Origin: Candidatus Omnitrophota bacterium
GTDB taxonomy: Bacteria > Omnitrophota > Gorgyraeia > Duberdicusellales > 4484-171
Reading direction: 5' to 3'
Length of the DNA stretch: 15,978 bases
Assembly (NCBI GenBank): GCA_030631705.1
Contig: DAOVKQ010000001.1
Span: 1 to 15,978, forward strand
The notes beneath the pieces were generated by a model. It was not told the DNA's origin. It searched no databases and saw only the letters and a program-made list of their open reading frames with translations. The number at the start of each line of letters is the position of its first letter. Positions within the stretch are counted from its first letter, which is position 1. Positions 1 to 5,261 of the stretch are shown here, in pieces. The translations under genes were made by a program, and so were the position numbers.

Positions 1-233
1 GGGAATTAACATTTCCCGGCTTGGTTTTCGGTATCATGTTTCTCAGCGTGCATCTCAAAAGCAAGGCATTTCTAACATTTGGTTCCATCTATTTAATGGG
101 CTACATTCTCAAGATTACGGCAGAGTATTTCCGGAATAGTCTAGGCTGGTCGCTCACTCTCGTTTTAATGGGGCTGGGGCTAATTGCTATCGGGTACTTA
201 CATTTTCATCTGAAGAAGAGATATCTTTCCTAG
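1..233 (+). CDS. C-terminal end of an integral membrane protein (5' truncated)
   Basis: The open frame runs from base 3, without a credible start in the window, to a TAG stop at 231-233, so the gene begins upstream. A TTG at 21 is in frame but the open frame continues above it. The visible 76 residues are mostly hydrophobic: a segment around FGIMFLSV, a second around FGSIYLMGYILKITAEYF, then LTLVLMGLGLIAIGYLHF, ending in a basic tail (HLKKRYLS). This arrangement, with 'EYF..SLGW' before the last helix and a short positive cytoplasmic tail, resembles the ends of DUF2157-like predicted membrane proteins, but I cannot assign the family from this fragment. Function unknown. Confidence 0.6.
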   Translation, partial: ELTFPGLVFGIMFLSVHLKSKAFLTFGSIYLMGYILKITAEYFRNSLGWSLTLVLMGLGLIAIGYLHFHLKKRYLS

Positions 234-285
234 CTATTCTAAAGGCCGCTGTCCCCTTTAATAAAGCAGTTTACCCCGCTAAGTG

Positions 286-314
286 TTGAAAACCCATTTT
301 AAATATGGTATAGA
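286..314 (+). promoter_or_regulatory. Predicted sigma70-type promoter
   Basis: TTGAAA (286-291) and TATAGA (309-314) are separated by 17 bp, close to the housekeeping consensus. The start would fall near 321, exactly at the 5' base of the hairpin that ends in a T-run at 366. The promoter therefore drives either a very short RNA or an attenuated leader of the HD-GYP gene starting at 460. Sequence match only. Confidence 0.5.
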
Positions 315-320
315 TATATT

Positions 321-366
321 AACCGGGATTTATTGCCTAAGGGGGGCGGTGAAGCCGGGTTTTTTT
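321..366 (+). terminator. Hairpin followed by seven T: terminator or attenuator
   Basis: AACCGG (321-326) can pair with CCGGGTT (355-361) if one G is bulged. Inside, GCC (335-337) can pair with GGC (345-347). A run of seven T (360-366) overlaps and follows the 3' arm, as in intrinsic terminators. It could terminate the upstream membrane-protein gene. Because the promoter at 286-314 would start transcription right at its 5' arm, it could also act as an attenuator or define an RNA of about 45 nt. The internal stem is weak. Confidence 0.4.
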
Positions 367-377
367 GTTTTATACGC

Positions 378-391
378 TGAAAGCGCTTTCA
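378..391. promoter_or_regulatory. Perfect 14-bp palindrome, cre/LacI-family operator-like
   Basis: TGAAAGCGCTTTCA is perfectly self-complementary over all 14 bases with a central CG. It fits every position of the catabolite-responsive element consensus bound by CcpA and related LacI-family repressors (TGWAANCGNTNWCA). It lies between the promoter at 286-314 and the one at 424-452, upstream of the HD-GYP gene, so a bound repressor could act as a roadblock or operator. No LacI-family gene is present in the window, so the binding protein is unknown. Confidence 0.45.
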
Positions 392-423
392 AAGATGTAG
401 CGAGAGGTGTTTTTAGAAATATA

Positions 424-452
424 TTGCGTTATTAAACTTATTATTGTATATT
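424..452 (+). promoter_or_regulatory. Predicted promoter giving a nearly leaderless HD-GYP mRNA
   Basis: TTGCGT (424-429) and TATATT (447-452) are spaced by 17 bp. The -10 box ends seven bases before the ATG at 460, so the transcript would begin at or next to the start codon. This fits the absence of any Shine-Dalgarno sequence upstream of that ATG. The -35 match is only partial. Confidence 0.4.
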
Positions 453-459
453 TTTAACC

Positions 460-1815
460 ATGGAAAGACGTAAAAGTTCTTTTTCTTTTAACCTTTCTAC
501 TGCCGATCATATCGGAGTGGGCCTTTTTAAATACCTGCTTTCTCCTTCTCAGAAGTTTATGGGGGTAAATAATGCTTTTGCTAATATCCTGGGCTATGAA
601 GATAAAAGCGATATTAACGACAAAGACTTTTTTGCTTTATTTGATTGTCCTCAAGATGCAGAGCGTTTCTTAAGAAATATCAGGAAGAAGGACAGGATAA
701 GGTTTTTTGAAACCCGTTTCAAGAAAAAAAAGCGCAATAAAGTATGGGTAGCGATTAGTGCTGTTTGTATAAAAACGGAGACGTCCGAATACATTGAGGG
801 AATTCTTGAAAATATAACTGCGCACCATAATATGGAAGAAAAATTGGCCCTGGAAAGGGATTATATGCAAAACCTTTTAGATAATATACCCGACGCGATT
901 TACTTTAAAGACAGAGAAAACCGGATAATAAAAATCAATAAATTTTATGCTAAAGGTACCGGACGCAAAAGGCAGGATATAATAGGTAAAACCGACTTTG
1001 ATTTTTTTCCTTATGAACAGGCAAAAAAGATGTACGAAGATGATAACCATGTTTTGACAACCGGGGAGTCTATTGTAGGAAAGGTTGAGCGCACTCTCCT
1101 TCATAACGGAACCTGGAACCAGGTAATTACCACAAAGATTCCTATGTATGACAGACATGGTAAAATTATAGGCACTATGGGTGTAACCCGGGATATGACC
1201 GCTTATGCAAATTTGGAGAAAGACCGGTTGAACATGATGATGAACGGGCTTAATATCCTGCGTAAGGCCCTTGAGATGCGTGATCCCTATACATTTAGCC
1301 ATACCCGTCATGTAGCAAATATTGTAGAGTTTATAGCAAAAGAGTTAGGATGGGACGAAGATAGGATTTTGGGGCTGCGCTTGGCCGCGGAATTACACGA
1401 TTTGGGAAAAATCAGTATTCCCATGGATATATTAAATAAACCCGGACAGCTAAGGAAATTAGAGTATCTTTTTATACAAGAACACGTAGAGCGCTGTTAT
1501 GATTTAATAAAGGATATTGATTTTCCTTTTCCTTTGGCGGAAACAGTTTATCAGCATCATGAGCGTATTGACGGATCGGGATATCCTCGCGGCCTAAAAG
1601 GCGAGGATATTTTTTTTGAGGCGCGTATTCTAGCAGTAGGGGATGTTTTGGAGGCAATGACTCACCGTCGCCCCTACAGAGAGGCTTTAGGTTTAAATAA
1701 GGCGCGGCAGGAGCTTAAGCGCGGTGCGGGAGTGAAATACGATGCCGGAATAGTAAAAGTAGTGTTTGATCTTCTTAAGAAAAATAACAATAAAGATTTT
1801 TGGCAGTGCAGCTGA
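460..1815 (+). CDS. PAS-PAS-HD-GYP cyclic-di-GMP phosphodiesterase
   Basis: This 451-residue sensor-effector is expected to hydrolyse cyclic di-GMP in the cytoplasm. No membrane segment is visible. Residues about 15-125 form a first PAS-like domain ('GVNNAFANILGYE', ending 'GILENIT'). Residues about 130-250 form a clearer PAS domain ('LLDNIPDAIYFKDRENRI', 'IGKTDFDFFP', 'GTMGVTRDMT'). From about 260 comes the HD-GYP domain, with HD at 313-314 in HDLGK and the full HHERIDGSGYP signature at 366-376, so the metal-binding and GYP residues are intact. Binding of a small ligand or redox signal by the PAS domains is inferred. The ATG at 460 has no Shine-Dalgarno but sits just after a -10-like box. 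Three stop codons follow in frame (TGA TAA TAG). Together with the PilZ and GGDEF genes it makes a local c-di-GMP set. Confidence 0.93.
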   Translation: MERRKSSFSFNLSTADHIGVGLFKYLLSPSQKFMGVNNAFANILGYEDKSDINDKDFFALFDCPQDAERFLRNIRKKDRIRFFETRFKKKKRNKVWVAISAVCIKTETSEYIEGILENITAHHNMEEKLALERDYMQNLLDNIPDAIYFKDRENRIIKINKFYAKGTGRKRQDIIGKTDFDFFPYEQAKKMYEDDNHVLTTGESIVGKVERTLLHNGTWNQVITTKIPMYDRHGKIIGTMGVTRDMTAYANLEKDRLNMMMNGLNILRKALEMRDPYTFSHTRHVANIVEFIAKELGWDEDRILGLRLAAELHDLGKISIPMDILNKPGQLRKLEYLFIQEHVERCYDLIKDIDFPFPLAETVYQHHERIDGSGYPRGLKGEDIFFEARILAVGDVLEAMTHRRPYREALGLNKARQELKRGAGVKYDAGIVKVVFDLLKKNNNKDFWQCS

Positions 1816-1820
1816 TAATA

Positions 1821-1880
1821 GGACTGTTGCAAAATGCAACAGTCCCTGATTAGGCGCTGGTGCTATTATGCAACAGCGCC
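1821..1880 (+). terminator. Two tandem stem-loops after the HD-GYP gene
   Basis: The first hairpin is a perfect 10-bp stem, GGACTGTTGC (1821-1830) with GCAACAGTCC (1836-1845), and a 5-nt loop. The second pairs 1853-1863 with 1870-1880 (GGCGCTG with CAGCGCC, then one G/A mismatch, then TGC with GCA) around a 6-nt loop. Neither is followed by a clean T-run, so they may act as a transcription end or an mRNA-stabilising 3' structure between the HD-GYP gene and era. Both 3' arms contain the direct repeat ATGCAACAG (1834-1842 and 1868-1876), so alternative pairing between the hairpins is possible. Confidence 0.45.
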
Positions 1881-1895
1881 TTAATAGAGCATTTC

Positions 1896-1932
1896 TTTAC
1901 AATGTTTCAATTCACACCTTAAATTCTAAAAT
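1896..1932 (+). promoter_or_regulatory. Weak candidate promoter region for era
   Basis: TTTACA (1896-1901) is followed after 17 bp by TTAAAT (1919-1924). Alternatively, TAAAAT (1927-1932) is a better -10 box, ending five bases before the era ATG. Either would give a leader of at most a few nucleotides, consistent with the lack of a ribosome-binding site. This is AT-rich sequence, so chance matches are likely. Confidence 0.25.
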
Positions 1933-1937
1933 AAATA

Positions 1938-2855
1938 ATGACTGAAAAAGAGCTTGTTTCGGGATTTGTGGTAATGGTAGGAAGGCCTAATGTGGGAAAG
2001 TCTACGCTGATTAATTCTTTAGTGAACACTAAAGTAAGTATTGTTTCCAAGATTCCCCAGACTACCCGCCATTTGGTTAGAGGAATATTAAACTTAGATG
2101 ATGCCCAGATTGTGTTTGTTGATAGCCCGGGGATTCATTCTTTTAAGGAGCGGCTTGCCCAGCATTTAAATGTCCTAGCAAGGAAATCTACGGTAGACGC
2201 GGAGTTGATCCTTTATGTAGTCGATGTTACCCGTCTTCCGGGCTTAGAAGAAGAGAGGATTATGGAGTATCTTCTCTCGCAAAGGAAGCTAACGATAATA
2301 ATGGTGTTTAATAAAGTAGATTTAGGCAAAAGATGCGTAAATGATTATATGGATTTGTGGAAAAAAAAGGTAAAAGATGCCGGTAAAAGCAGGGATCCGA
2401 TGATTTATTACATGCCCGTATCGGCAAGGACCGGCAAGAATTTAGACGTACTTATTAAAGTAATCAAGGAAAATTTACCGAAGCAATTTCCTTTTTACGA
2501 TAGAGATTGCGTTACTGATTTTCCCGATAAGTTTAGAGTAGCGGATATTATTAGAGAAAAACTTTGTTGGGGGTTAAAACAAGAAATGCCCCATTCTTTG
2601 GCGGTAGACGTAGTTGAAATTGAAGACAAGGGTTCGCTTGTGTATGTCGGAGCATACATATATGTGATTAGGACTTCGCAGAAGAAGATAATAATAGGCA
2701 AGAGGGGCATTTTTATAAAAAATATAGGAGAAATGAGCCGTAAAGAAATAGAAGGTATTTTTGGAAAGAAAGTTTATTTAGACTTATGGGTAAAGGTAAT
2801 GGCTGATTGGCAGAAAAAAGCAAGAATCCTTAAAGAGCTTGGCTATGAATCGTAA
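1938..2855 (+). CDS. era: GTPase Era
   Basis: Era is an essential GTPase that binds the 3' end of 16S rRNA and assists maturation of the 30S subunit. The 305-residue product has the usual length and layout. The G1 loop GRPNVGKS is at 15-22, the G2 segment PQTTR at 40-44, G3 DSPG at 62-65 (Ser where Thr is most common), G4 NKVD at 125-128 and G5 SAR at 162-164. The C-terminal KH RNA-binding domain contains IIIGKRG at about 251-257 and ends with the family-typical 'LDLWVKV...W'. The ATG at 1938 has no Shine-Dalgarno but is preceded by an AT-rich, -10-like stretch. The rRNA/tRNA methyltransferase gene follows 71 bp downstream on the same strand, a plausible RNA-maturation pairing. Confidence 0.96.
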   Translation: MTEKELVSGFVVMVGRPNVGKSTLINSLVNTKVSIVSKIPQTTRHLVRGILNLDDAQIVFVDSPGIHSFKERLAQHLNVLARKSTVDAELILYVVDVTRLPGLEEERIMEYLLSQRKLTIIMVFNKVDLGKRCVNDYMDLWKKKVKDAGKSRDPMIYYMPVSARTGKNLDVLIKVIKENLPKQFPFYDRDCVTDFPDKFRVADIIREKLCWGLKQEMPHSLAVDVVEIEDKGSLVYVGAYIYVIRTSQKKIIIGKRGIFIKNIGEMSRKEIEGIFGKKVYLDLWVKVMADWQKKARILKELGYES

Positions 2856-2875
2856 ATGGCTGAAACAAACGCAAA

Positions 2876-2891
2876 GACGGTGGGAACCGTC
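2876..2891 (+). other. Small perfect hairpin with a GNRA-type loop in the era-methyltransferase spacer
   Basis: GACGGT (2876-2881) and ACCGTC (2886-2891) form a perfect 6-bp stem closed by GGGA, which fits the stable GNRA tetraloop pattern. There is no T-run, so it is not a classical terminator. It ends 18 nt before the AGGAG ribosome-binding site of the next gene and might influence processing or translation of the joint mRNA. Confidence 0.35.
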
Positions 2892-2926
2892 GGGGCTCAA
2901 CAATCAGTCAGGAGAAATCTCTTAAA

Positions 2927-4084
2927 ATGGATAATATAAAGACATGCAAACATTTTGGTCTTTGCGGCGGCTGCAAATTTCAGGATATTCCTTATCAGGA
3001 ACAGATTAAAACAAAAGAGCAAAGGATTAAAGGCTTAATCAGTGATTACGGTTTTAAAACTGAATTTAAGCCGATAAATTATTTTCCTGAATGGTTTTAC
3101 CGTAATAAAATGGAATTTACCTTTGCTTGCGGCGATGGAAAGTTAATATGCGGATTGCATTCAAAGAAAGAGAAAAGACAGGTTTTTAATGTAGAAGAAT
3201 GCCGCATTTTTTCTAAAAATACAGGAGTTATCCTCAACAAACTAAGAGAATTTGCCGCAAATAAGGGCTATAGTGCTTATAATAAATTCAGCCACAAAGG
3301 ATTTTTAAGACATCTTATCTTGAGGGAGTCGAAGTTTACCGGCCAACTAATGCTTGGCTTGGTTACTACAACTGAAAAAACAGTGGACAGTGATTCATTA
3401 ATAAAAGAGCTTCTTTCTTTAAAATTGGATAAAAAAATCAGTTCTTTATACTGGATTGTTAATGATAGTTTCGGAGACGCAGTGACTTTTCAGGATAAAA
3501 AGTTAATTTACGGGCAACCATTTATCGTTGAGCGGATAAACGGTTTCGATTTCAGAATTAATATTGATTCTTTTTTCCAGACAAATCCGGCCGGCATCAG
3601 CCAATTGTATAAAAAAATAGAAGAATATTCTCCCCTTTCGCGGGAAAGTCTGGCTCTTGATCTTTATTGCGGCGCTGGTTCTATCGGTATGTTTTTAGCC
3701 AGAAAAGCAAAATTTGTCTGGGGAGTTGAAGTAATCAAAAGCGCCGTTGAAGGCGCCTTTGCCAATGCTGAAATCAATAATGTAAAGAATATATCCTTTA
3801 TCTGTAGAGATGTAAGAAAATTCTTGGCAGAAAGGGAGCTTAAAGACACTATTGGTTTAATCATGATTAATCCTCCTCGTTGCGGACTGTCTAAAAAAAT
3901 AAAATCAAAGCTTCTTAAAATAGACGCTCCTTATATATTTTATTCTTCCTGCAACGCTGATAGTCTTTTTGCCGATTTAAGAGACCTTTCTTCAGGCTAT
4001 GAACCGGAATTTGTAGAATCATTTGATTTTTTTCCTCACACCTCTCACGTGGAGGTTTTCAGTTGTCTTAAAAGAATAACTTAA
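2927..4084 (+). CDS. Fe-S class I SAM-dependent RNA (uracil-C5)-methyltransferase, TrmA/RlmC/RlmD family
   Basis: The enzyme should transfer a methyl group from SAM to carbon 5 of a uracil in 23S rRNA or tRNA. Four cysteines for a [4Fe-4S] cluster are visible: C7, C13, C16 and C92. The SAM-binding motif DLYCGAGSIG begins at 245, the NPPR motif at 315-318, the catalytic cysteine is C342 in YSSCN, and the base-removing glutamate is E376 in SHVEVF, so all catalytic elements are present. At 385 residues it lacks the N-terminal TRAM domain of E. coli RlmD (about 430 residues) and is closer in length to RlmC, so the target uracil cannot be named. The start is supported by AGGAG at 2910-2914, 12 nt upstream. 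It follows era and may be co-transcribed. Confidence 0.9.
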   Translation: MDNIKTCKHFGLCGGCKFQDIPYQEQIKTKEQRIKGLISDYGFKTEFKPINYFPEWFYRNKMEFTFACGDGKLICGLHSKKEKRQVFNVEECRIFSKNTGVILNKLREFAANKGYSAYNKFSHKGFLRHLILRESKFTGQLMLGLVTTTEKTVDSDSLIKELLSLKLDKKISSLYWIVNDSFGDAVTFQDKKLIYGQPFIVERINGFDFRINIDSFFQTNPAGISQLYKKIEEYSPLSRESLALDLYCGAGSIGMFLARKAKFVWGVEVIKSAVEGAFANAEINNVKNISFICRDVRKFLAERELKDTIGLIMINPPRCGLSKKIKSKLLKIDAPYIFYSSCNADSLFADLRDLSSGYEPEFVESFDFFPHTSHVEVFSCLKRIT

Positions 4085-4116
4085 ATCCGGCCTTTCTTTT
4101 ACCGGTTATCCGGGGG

Positions 4117-4145
4117 TTGAAAAACACCGCAGTATATGGTACACT
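4117..4145 (+). promoter_or_regulatory. Predicted sigma70-type promoter of the PilZ gene
   Basis: TTGAAA (4117-4122) and TACACT (4140-4145) are separated by 17 bp. Transcription would start near 4152, leaving a leader of about 40 nt that ends in the strong ribosome-binding site AAGGAGG (4181-4187) before the ATG at 4193. Confidence 0.55.
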
Positions 4146-4192
4146 TAGTAACCGAAATAGTGGATTAAACCCGTAGAGGCAAGGAGGGAATC

Positions 4193-4549
4193 ATGTCCGA
4201 AGATAGAAGAAAATTTTTAAGATTCAATATTGCTCTCAGTGTAGAATTCAAGCCGCTGGAAGCAGCCGGAAGTTACGTTTCGGGGATGGTCAAAGATTTT
4301 TCCCGGGAAGGATTAAGTTTTATATCGCAGTATCTTAACGATGCGCCAAAAGGAACCCTGGAGCTAAGAGTACAGCATCCCCGGAAAGATTCATTTGTGC
4401 CCATTTTAGGCGATGTTGTCTGGAATAAACGGAACGGGGATGAAGATATTGCCGGAATAAAATTTAAAGTAATTAACGCGGAATCTAAGGGAGAAATTCT
4501 GAATAATGCTTATGATATATGGGTAGAAGAATTAAGTAAGAAAACATAA
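4193..4549 (+). CDS. Single-domain PilZ protein (c-di-GMP receptor)
   Basis: This 118-residue cytoplasmic protein is a stand-alone PilZ domain. Both ligand-binding motifs are present: the arginine motif RKFLR (6-10, RxxxR, in the context RRKFLRF) near the N terminus, and DFSREG (35-40), which fits D/NxSxxG. A beta-barrel-like pattern follows, with a conserved tryptophan in 'GDVVWNKR' and a C-terminal helix. It should bind c-di-GMP and relay its level to an unknown partner. The start is well supported by AAGGAGG five bases before the ATG, and the gene has its own promoter. With the HD-GYP and GGDEF genes it completes a synthesis/degradation/sensing set, although each gene appears to be transcribed separately. 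Confidence 0.92.
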   Translation: MSEDRRKFLRFNIALSVEFKPLEAAGSYVSGMVKDFSREGLSFISQYLNDAPKGTLELRVQHPRKDSFVPILGDVVWNKRNGDEDIAGIKFKVINAESKGEILNNAYDIWVEELSKKT

Positions 4550-4563
4550 CCCCTGCCTTTTTA

Positions 4564-4603
4564 ATAGTACTTTCCCGAATTATGCGCAATAAGAAAGTAC
4601 TAT
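4564..4603. repeat. 11-bp perfect inverted repeat (hairpin) with AGTACT core
   Basis: ATAGTACTTTC (4564-4574) and GAAAGTACTAT (4593-4603) are exact reverse complements separated by 18 nt. Inside, TTAT and ATAA can pair to extend the structure. It lies directly after the PilZ stop and lacks a T-run. AAAGTACTAT occurs again at 4748-4757, in the centre of the heptad array. The 337-bp gene-free stretch 4550-4886 consists of this hairpin, a promoter and that array; I see no credible gene in it. Confidence 0.6.
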
Positions 4604-4647
4604 CAATCAACCTAAATAAGAAAGAACCTTTAATTATCAAGGGCATT

Positions 4648-4656
4648 TGGTATAAT
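4648..4656 (+). promoter_or_regulatory. Extended -10 promoter (TGGTATAAT)
   Basis: A perfect -10 hexamer TATAAT (4651-4656) is preceded by TG at 4648-4649, the extended -10 motif that can work without a good -35. The -35 region (about 4628-4633) is poor. Transcription would start near 4663, at the left edge of the inverted heptad array, and would give the response-regulator operon a structured leader of about 220 nt. A TTGACA at 4850-4855, closer to the gene, has no matching -10. Confidence 0.45.
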
Positions 4657-4672
4657 AGGCATAGATATTCAT

Positions 4673-4831
4673 AAACACTAAATCCTAAACCCTAAACAAA
4701 CACAAATGAATAAAACACAAAACCTAAAACAATATAATTTAAGAAAAAAAGTACTATATTTATTAATGTTTTGAGTTTGAGATTTGATATTTTGGGTTTA
4801 TTTAGAGTTTAGTGTTTAGGGTTTAGAGTTT
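4673..4831. repeat. Inverted array of degenerate 7-bp repeats (AAACNCT ... AGNGTTT)
   Basis: The right arm (4769-4831) reads as nine consecutive 7-bp units. The last four (4804-4831) are AGAGTTT, AGTGTTT, AGGGTTT and AGAGTTT, differing only at the third base; the earlier ones are variants such as TTTTGAG and TTTGATA. The left arm (4673 to about 4730) begins with the reverse-complement units AAACACT, AAATCCT and AAACCCT and then decays. CTAAACCCTAAAC (4685-4697) is an exact 13-nt inverted match to 4814-4826. The left arm's top strand has a single G (4708) and the right arm is G/T-rich, so each arm shows strong strand asymmetry. An AT-rich core with AGTACTAT separates the arms. The function is unknown; it may be a structured leader, a protein-binding array or a mobile repeat. 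Confidence 0.75.
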
Positions 4832-4886
4832 TAAAAAACAAAAGATATTTTGACAATATCATTGTGTTTAATGGGAGGATATGGGG

Positions 4887-5261
4887 ATGGCAAAGAAGAT
4901 TTTAATAATTGATGATGAGGAGCTGATTATTAAATCACTTCGTAAATTGCTGGAAAGAGAAGGTGTTATAGTTTTTGTCGCGAAAAATGCCCGGGACGCG
5001 TTGATAATGATCGAAGAAGAGTATTTCGATTTGATTATTACTGATATTAGAATGCCGGGAATGAATGGAGTTGATGCAGTTAAGTCGATCTATGAGAATT
5101 TAGAAGATCGTAATCTTAAGAAAATACCGGTTATTTTCATTACTGGTTATGCGGATGAAGAGATACGTAAGAATGCAGAGTTGTTGAATCCTGTTGCTTA
5201 TATTTATAAGCCTTTTGATACTATAGAGTTAGTTAGTAGAATCAAAGATACTTTAGTATAA
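4887..5261 (+). CDS. Single-domain response regulator (CheY-like receiver)
   Basis: The 124-residue product is a complete receiver domain with no output domain. The acidic pocket D9-D10, phosphoacceptor D53 in TDIRMPGMNG, switch threonine T86 in 'FITGYAD' and lysine K108 in YKPF are all present, so it should accept phosphate from a kinase or carry it in a relay. I chose the ATG at 4887 rather than the in-frame ATG at 4881 because GGAGG (4874-4878) is 8 nt from 4887 but only 2 nt from 4881. The stop codon abuts the ATG of the methyltransferase gene at 5262, so the two are almost certainly translated together. The kinase encoded two genes downstream is the obvious candidate partner, but that pairing is inferred. 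Confidence 0.93.
   Translation: MAKKILIIDDEELIIKSLRKLLEREGVIVFVAKNARDALIMIEEEYFDLIITDIRMPGMNGVDAVKSIYENLEDRNLKKIPVIFITGYADEEIRKNAELLNPVAYIYKPFDTIELVSRIKDTLV

Noticed and set aside
877..1311. Antisense open frame of 144 codons inside the HD-GYP gene
   Set aside because: It fully overlaps a well-supported PAS-PAS region on the other strand and shows no domain or start signal.
2856..2939. 27-codon frame starting right after the era stop and overlapping the methyltransferase start
   Set aside because: There is no separate ribosome-binding site and no recognisable product; the following gene has its own AGGAG and its frame is clear. It could be a coupling leader, but nothing supports this.
4706..4774. 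22-codon plus-strand frame inside the heptad array
   Set aside because: Its sequence is just translated repeat and AT-rich core, with no ribosome-binding site.
4673..4831. True telomere or eukaryotic contamination, because CCCTAAA-like units resemble plant telomeres
   Set aside because: Units are degenerate, few and inverted, sit between ordinary bacterial genes, and have bacterial promoter and ribosome-binding signals on both sides.
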